From Roseiarcus sp963829505 (GTDB taxonomy: Bacteria; Pseudomonadota; Alphaproteobacteria; Rhizobiales; Beijerinckiaceae): 64,000 nt of DNA. The position numbers and the translations under genes were made by a program. Below, piece after piece: positions 63,525 to 64,000 of the stretch. The stretch lies in contig CAWHIL010000003.1 of the NCBI GenBank assembly GCA_963829505.1, positions 1-64,000 of the forward strand, written 5' to 3'. Below the pieces are notes generated by a model. The model ran no database searches. It was given only the letters and a program-made list of their open reading frames with translations, and was not told the origin of the DNA. Numbering within the stretch: position 1 is the stretch's first letter; each line of letters opens with the position of its first letter.

Positions 63525-64000
63525 TCAGCGCCTCGTCAAGGACGCCTGGACCTGCCGGGCGAGGCTGTCGAGGTCGAAGGGCTTGTCGATCACGTCGCTG
63601 CCGGGCGGCAGCTCGGCGCCGGAGTAGCCGGTGATGAACAGGAGGGGGATCCCGGGCCGTCGTTCGCGCACCGCCTCGGCGACCTGCCGTCCGTTCATGC
63701 CGTTCGGCAGCCCGACGTCCGTTACCAGCATGTCGACCTGCGTCCCGGACTCGAGGAGGTAGAGCGCCGCGGGGCCGTCCGCGGCCTCCAGCACCCGGTA
63801 ACCGAGTTCCCGCAGCCGCTCGGCGGCGCTCGCGCGGACGATGTATTCGTCCTCCACCAGCAGCACGGCCTGGCCCGGTCCGGCCTCGTTGGGCGCCGCC
63901 GACGGGGCGACGGCGCTCTCGGCCGCAATCGCCTGCGCCCGCTGCGGCAGAAGAATGCGCACGGTCGTGCCCTTGCCCGGCGCGCTCTCCAGCCGGACGA
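63525..64000 (-). CDS. hybrid histidine kinase, C-terminal receiver (cut by window edge)
   Basis: About 158 visible residues on the minus strand. The frame enters from the right edge with VRLESAPGKGTTVRILLPQR, the end of an HATPase domain (the GKGTTVRILLP strand). A complete receiver follows: AVLLVEDEYIVRASAAERLR, phospho-Asp in DMLVTDVGLPNGMNGRQVAE, Thr in LFITGYSGAEL and Lys in VIDKPFDLDSLARQVQ. It is the 3' end of a second hybrid kinase facing the first, separated by 62 bases. The two receivers are similar in style but not in sequence detail. The sensor part lies outside. Confidence 0.9.
   Translation of the reverse strand, partial: VRLESAPGKGTTVRILLPQRAQAIAAESAVAPSAAPNEAGPGQAVLLVEDEYIVRASAAERLRELGYRVLEAADGPAALYLLESGTQVDMLVTDVGLPNGMNGRQVAEAVRERRPGIPLLFITGYSGAELPPGSDVIDKPFDLDSLARQVQASLTRR

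Overview
The window is GC-rich DNA with alphaproteobacterial character, most likely from a Rhizobiales-type genome. This rests on a canonical sigma-EcfG promoter, tRNA-Pro and tRNA-Arg 3' ends of alphaproteobacterial type, and many families common there (CsbD, DUF3618, DUF2934, DUF1488, paired transglutaminases, Ti-type TraA). I cannot name the genus. No CRISPR array, rRNA operon or complete tRNA gene is visible.

Layout. 1-34 is the 3' end of a tRNA, probably tRNA-Pro. 63-6.4 kb holds small hypothetical genes, remnants of IS3 and IS6 elements, an SRPBCC protein, a class III nucleotide cyclase, and a leftward stress operon (CsbD, holin-like, DUF3618) behind an EcfG promoter. 6.9-8.5 kb is a gene graveyard with an old-yellow-enzyme fragment, a possible tpiA start, an SPFH C-terminus and a truncated IS5 transposase. 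9-10.1 kb has small stress or secreted proteins. 10.3-12.8 kb is an IS91-family element with its own tyrosine recombinase. 13.0-16.5 kb is a frameshifted oxidoreductase cluster (SDR, NAD(P)-binding reductase, aldo/keto reductase) divergent from a LysR regulator. A membrane protein and a complete IS1182-type element follow.

20.2-23.9 kb encodes a 1214-residue CheB-CheR-PAS-histidine kinase fusion. 24-27.6 kb has small hypotheticals (DUF2934, DUF1488). 28.0-29.8 kb is a pair of transglutaminase-like genes. Then come a Crp-family fragment, a second frameshifted aldo/keto reductase and an IS1202-like element with a 16-bp target duplication. 33.7-39.67 kb is a mobilizable island (TraD-like pair, TraA relaxase-helicase, AlpA, DUF4102 integrase) ending at a 35-nt tRNA-Arg 3' scar. 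40-46.4 kb looks like chromosomal backbone: DUF900 hydrolase, DUF4239 protein, lipoproteins and a cyclase-TPR protein. An IS21 element (47.1-49.6 kb) then separates a truncated DUF202 gene from a truncated XRE regulator.

49.6-60.3 kb is the left half of an integrative conjugative element: DUF2285-type regulators, HTH protein, RepA followed by iterons, ParA, RHH protein, DUF2840, TraF peptidase, lytic transglycosylase, DUF3363 relaxase, TraG coupling protein and an RHH protein. It stops where trb genes would normally begin. The window closes with two converging hybrid histidine kinases.

A dominant property is the number of single-base frameshifts. At least 25 otherwise conserved genes or elements are broken by isolated 1-nt indels, in insertion sequences, islands and backbone alike, while some long genes (20.2-23.9 and 57.9-59.9 kb) are clean. 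Residual long-read assembly error is the simplest explanation for many of them. True decay is clear only where genes are truncated at element boundaries.
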